A DNA stretch of 64,000 bases. Origin: CAYVAP01 sp964343195. GTDB taxonomy: Bacteria; Bacteroidota; Bacteroidia; J057. Every line of letters begins with the position of its first letter. The first letter of the stretch is position 1. The notes under the pieces are model-generated. The model ran no database searches. It was not told the DNA's origin and saw only the letters and a program-made list of their open reading frames with translations. Positions 61,445 to 64,000 of the stretch are shown in pieces. The stretch covers positions 1 to 64,000 of the forward strand of contig CAYFIR010000007.1 in NCBI GenBank assembly GCA_964343195.1, written 5' to 3'. The translations under genes were made by a program, and so were the position numbers.

Positions 61445-62821
61445 TTAAACCGCACCAGTGCTATGGTGCAAGCTCTCCTCCAGATATGGGTGCTTCGTAG
61501 GTACCAGATTCGCCTTGGACAGCGAATTGAACACGACGAAGATAAAGATTCCGGCAAACAGCGCGAAGAATCCTACCTCAATGAGTCCGATACCAGGATT
61601 CTCTCCCATGGCACCTGGCATGATCATCAGATACAGGTCGTGCCAGTGACCGTACAGCACCACTGCTGCCAATGGTACGAAGGTGATGAACTTTCGCTTG
61701 GCATTCCGGGTCATCAGGATCAGGAAGGGGGTTACGAAGTTGATGAACAGGTTGGAATAGAACATGAAAGAATATCCCAGGTAGGCAGAGTCCTCAACCC
61801 TGTAACGTTTCACGTAATAGATTCCTTCCTCCGGAATGTTGGAATACCAGATCAGCAGGTACTGAGCTACCCATATGTAGGCCCAGAAGATGCTGAATCC
61901 GAAGGTGTACTTACCCAGGTCATGGAAGTGTGCGTCATTGACATACTTCATATGTCCCTGCTCCTTCAGGAATGCAGTGATCAGGTAGATGGTGATCATG
62001 CTGGAAACCATGGTTCCGGCAAAAATATACACAAAGAAAATAGTCGAGAACCAGTGTGGTTCGAGAGACTCAATCCAGTCTACTGCAAAGAGGCTGTATG
62101 AAAGGGCAAAGAATACCACGAAGAAGGCAGAGATTTTTTGCTCACGTCCAAAATGAGTCAGCCCACCTTCCTCGTCCTGGAGTAGAGACTGACGGCGGAT
62201 ATAAATCGCTACCAGTGTCCATACTCCAAAGAAGATTACACTGCGAATGATCCAGAAAGGAACATTGAGGTAGCCTTTTTTGGAATCAAGGATGGCATCA
62301 GTACCTTCTGGAACGGTAACCCACTCGTAGATTTCTCCCATGAAGAAGAAGATCAGTCCGAGGGCTATCACGCCGAAGGGGAGGTATTGGGTAATTGCCT
62401 CAGCAACACGGCGTACGGCAATGTGCCATCCTGCATTTCCTACTTTGTGAATAGCCAGGAAGAACAGGGCACCTATTCCGATGGTAAAAAAGTATAGTCC
62501 GCTAAGGAGCAGGTTGCTCACAATACGGGTAAAAGTGGTAGGCTCCTTGTGATGATGTCCACCACCGTGGCCTTCTTCAGCATGCTCTTCCTCGCCGTGC
62601 TGATCATCAGCTACGGTGTGGATGTCGCTCTGCTCAATTTTGACAGCATGTCCGCCTTCCTCATGTGAGTCAGCACCACTTTGGGAGTTACCACCAAAGA
62701 GGGCACCTAGTACAATCAGTACCAAGCCAACACCTATCAGCCCAAACGCGATATTCTTAAACCGCTGTTTAAACTCAAAGCGGTCGTTCAGGTCTTCCGG
62801 AGTGAAATGTGCGCTTGCCAA
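61445..62821 (-). CDS. actF: Alternative complex III subunit ActF
   Basis: 458 residues with about ten helices. This is the quinol:cytochrome c oxidoreductase membrane subunit of the DUF/ActF type: GLYFFTIGIGALFFLAIHKVGNAGWHIAVRRVAEAI is diagnostic. The N-terminal ~60-90 region between helix 1 and helix 2 is His/Glu-rich (DQHGEEEHAEEGHGGGHHHKE). With ActC it provides the membrane quinol-binding or proton-related part of ACIII. It follows actE by 42 bp on the same strand. Confidence 0.93.
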   Translation of the reverse strand: MASAHFTPEDLNDRFEFKQRFKNIAFGLIGVGLVLIVLGALFGGNSQSGADSHEEGGHAVKIEQSDIHTVADDQHGEEEHAEEGHGGGHHHKEPTTFTRIVSNLLLSGLYFFTIGIGALFFLAIHKVGNAGWHIAVRRVAEAITQYLPFGVIALGLIFFFMGEIYEWVTVPEGTDAILDSKKGYLNVPFWIIRSVIFFGVWTLVAIYIRRQSLLQDEEGGLTHFGREQKISAFFVVFFALSYSLFAVDWIESLEPHWFSTIFFVYIFAGTMVSSMITIYLITAFLKEQGHMKYVNDAHFHDLGKYTFGFSIFWAYIWVAQYLLIWYSNIPEEGIYYVKRYRVEDSAYLGYSFMFYSNLFINFVTPFLILMTRNAKRKFITFVPLAAVVLYGHWHDLYLMIMPGAMGENPGIGLIEVGFFALFAGIFIFVVFNSLSKANLVPTKHPYLEESLHHSTGAV

Positions 62822-62863
62822 TTTTATCTATTTTTTTGAGGTTCAAATTGAGAAAAATGGGCG

Positions 62864-63634
62864 TTAGCGACCGCTATTTGTTTCGCTGCTGCCTGCTGTA
62901 GCTGCTAGCGGGCTGGTACCACCGCCTTCGGTTCCGGTAGAGGCTACTTCTTCTACAGCTTCCTCACCCTCTTCAGTTTCCTGATAGGTGGGGAACCATT
63001 GCTTGATATAGCTGATGACTTCCCATCTCTCACGAGGAGTAATCTGAGAAGCATAAGATCCCATTTGACCTTTACCATAGGTAAGGGTGTGGAACATCTT
63101 TCCTTCAGTAATATTCAGTCCAGAGTAATCAGGGACTCCGACATATGCTCCCCCAGAAACCAAAGATCCATTTCCTTTGCCCTGGGCTCCGTGGCACATC
63201 ACACAGTAGATGTCGTAGACCGTCTTACCTTTCTGGAAGGTCTCTTCATTTTCATCCAGGGGTGAAGTAAGTTCCAGTCCAGCCCGCTCGTAGTCATCCG
63301 TGGTATTTTCATAAGGATAAGGCGAATATGCCTCAGCATAATACCAGGACTCTTCACGTGGAACGGTTCCTTCCGGTGCTTTTTGAGCAGCCAGCCCGTT
63401 AGCGAAGTATTTTACTTTACCATCCTCTTCAGCGGCAGGATAATGTCCGCCAATCCAGGGCTGGGTATTATATACCGTCTGCGAATATGGCTCCAACGGA
63501 AGCGAGTTGTACATGTTAGGAGCATACTCAATGTTCCGATCGGACTTGTCGTAGTAACAGCCGCTCAGAGACATTACCAGTAGGCCCAGGATGAGCAACA
63601 CCGCGTAACTTGTAGATTTATTGGGTATATGCAT
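62864..63634 (-). CDS. actE: Alternative complex III cytochrome c subunit ActE
   Basis: 256 residues from the ATG at 63634. Lipoprotein signal with SLSGC. Domain 1 ~25-130 is unique to ActE (NMYNSLPLEPYSQTVYN); the C-terminal cytochrome c domain has the heme site YCVMCHGAQGKGNG and axial Met in YGKGQMGSYASQ. Residues after ~215 are Glu/Gly-rich and low complexity. Extracytoplasmic, lipid-anchored; passes electrons from ACIII to the oxidase. Confidence 0.93.
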   Translation of the reverse strand: MHIPNKSTSYAVLLILGLLVMSLSGCYYDKSDRNIEYAPNMYNSLPLEPYSQTVYNTQPWIGGHYPAAEEDGKVKYFANGLAAQKAPEGTVPREESWYYAEAYSPYPYENTTDDYERAGLELTSPLDENEETFQKGKTVYDIYCVMCHGAQGKGNGSLVSGGAYVGVPDYSGLNITEGKMFHTLTYGKGQMGSYASQITPRERWEVISYIKQWFPTYQETEEGEEAVEEVASTGTEGGGTSPLAATAGSSETNSGR

Positions 63635-63638
63635 GGAT

Positions 63639-64000
63639 CTATTGGTCTTTGAAGTCTTTGGTAGTGATTTCATAAGCCCCTTCTTCCTCGAAGACTGACC
63701 TGATAGCAGCTTCGTCGGCAACCTTTTCCTGGTCGATAGCCACAACAAATACATCATCTGTCTGGCGATCGTCCATCAGGAAAGCCTTCTTTCCAGGCCA
63801 ATAACGGCCGATGATAAAGAAAGTGATTACCATACCATGAGCAGCAAACAGTACAGTCATCTCAAATGTGATGGGCACAAAGTCAGGGAATGCCAGTGAA
63901 GGCTTACCGCCGATATTCATGGGCCAAACTGCACCGTAAAGCAGGCTCATCATGGTCACAGCAGTGGCAAAGCCCAGGCAACCATAGATAAAAGAAGCAA
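63639..64000 (-). CDS. actD: Alternative complex III subunit ActD, partial (N-terminus outside window)
   Basis: The frame is open to the right edge of the window; about 120 residues are visible. GGKPSLAFPDFVPITFEMTVLFAAHGMVITFFIIG is characteristic of the DUF3341/ActD family, with two membrane helices. The end is hydrophilic and acidic (FEEEGAYEITTKDF). ActD is an accessory membrane subunit of ACIII. Ends 4 bp before the actE start. ActA, ActB and ActC should lie just beyond the window. Confidence 0.92.
   Translation of the reverse strand, partial: ASFIYGCLGFATAVTMMSLLYGAVWPMNIGGKPSLAFPDFVPITFEMTVLFAAHGMVITFFIIGRYWPGKKAFLMDDRQTDDVFVVAIDQEKVADEAAIRSVFEEEGAYEITTKDFKDQ

Overview
The window reads as a chromosomal segment of a Bacteroidota bacterium, most likely from the Saprospirales/Lewinella-like part of the phylum (inference). 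Direct signs are a secreted protein with a type IX secretion C-terminal sorting domain, a Bacteroidota-type outer-membrane beta-barrel receptor, a succinylornithine-type transcarbamylase, a DUF2480 gene, several lipoproteins, promoters of the TTG / TAnnTTTG type, and an alternative complex III plus cytochrome oxidase gene cluster in the order usual for this phylum. I saw no rRNA, tRNA, CRISPR array, prophage or transposase gene.

Layout. 1-13.4 kb holds mixed housekeeping and accessory genes: DUF2480, a PLD-type nuclease, a DUF5655 protein, an S9 peptidase fused to a SUMF-like domain, two lipoproteins, a PlsC-type acyltransferase, tsf, pyrH and an FtsX/MacB-type permease. Its spacers are unusually rich in small repeats: heptamer arrays, a 62-bp tandem repeat, a 43-bp duplicated hairpin and two MITE-like elements. 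13.6-28.9 kb is one long plus-strand operon for an exported cell-surface glycan. It contains GT2 and GT4 glycosyltransferases, a GT-C-like membrane enzyme, a sulfotransferase, methyltransferases, a GNAT-like enzyme, a PIG-L deacetylase/GT2 fusion and a Wzt/Wzm ABC exporter whose ATPase carries a glycan-reading C-terminal domain. 28.9-33.8 kb, on the minus strand, adds a TylF-type methyltransferase, a second sulfotransferase, a UDP-galactopyranose-mutase-like flavoprotein and another GT2.

34-50 kb is a looser region. It holds a degenerate AAA ATPase, a formate/nitrite-type channel, small stress-type proteins (CsbD, DUF1328, PLDc_N), a T9SS cargo protein, an outer-membrane receptor, a small protein with two EAD11-like repeats, a YqiJ/flotillin pair, alkaline phosphatase and argF'. 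From 50 kb to the right edge everything is on the minus strand: MscS, MtaB, then the respiratory cluster small CxxC protein, DUF420, Sco-like, CoxIV, two CoxIII, CtaB, CtaA, CoxI, CoxII, ActF, ActE, ActD (listed against transcription). ActD runs off the window. Together these encode quinol:cytochrome c oxidoreductase, a heme-copper oxidase and its heme A and assembly factors.

Most unusual: a 155-bp MITE with perfect 9-bp target duplications; a second MITE-like element inserted at a gene's stop codon; a Sco homologue with no cysteine at all; an AAA ATPase that has lost its Walker A lysine; a small orphan protein that looks like a tandem duplication of a conflict-system adaptor domain; and heptamer arrays whose units share the pattern TYMGNAG.
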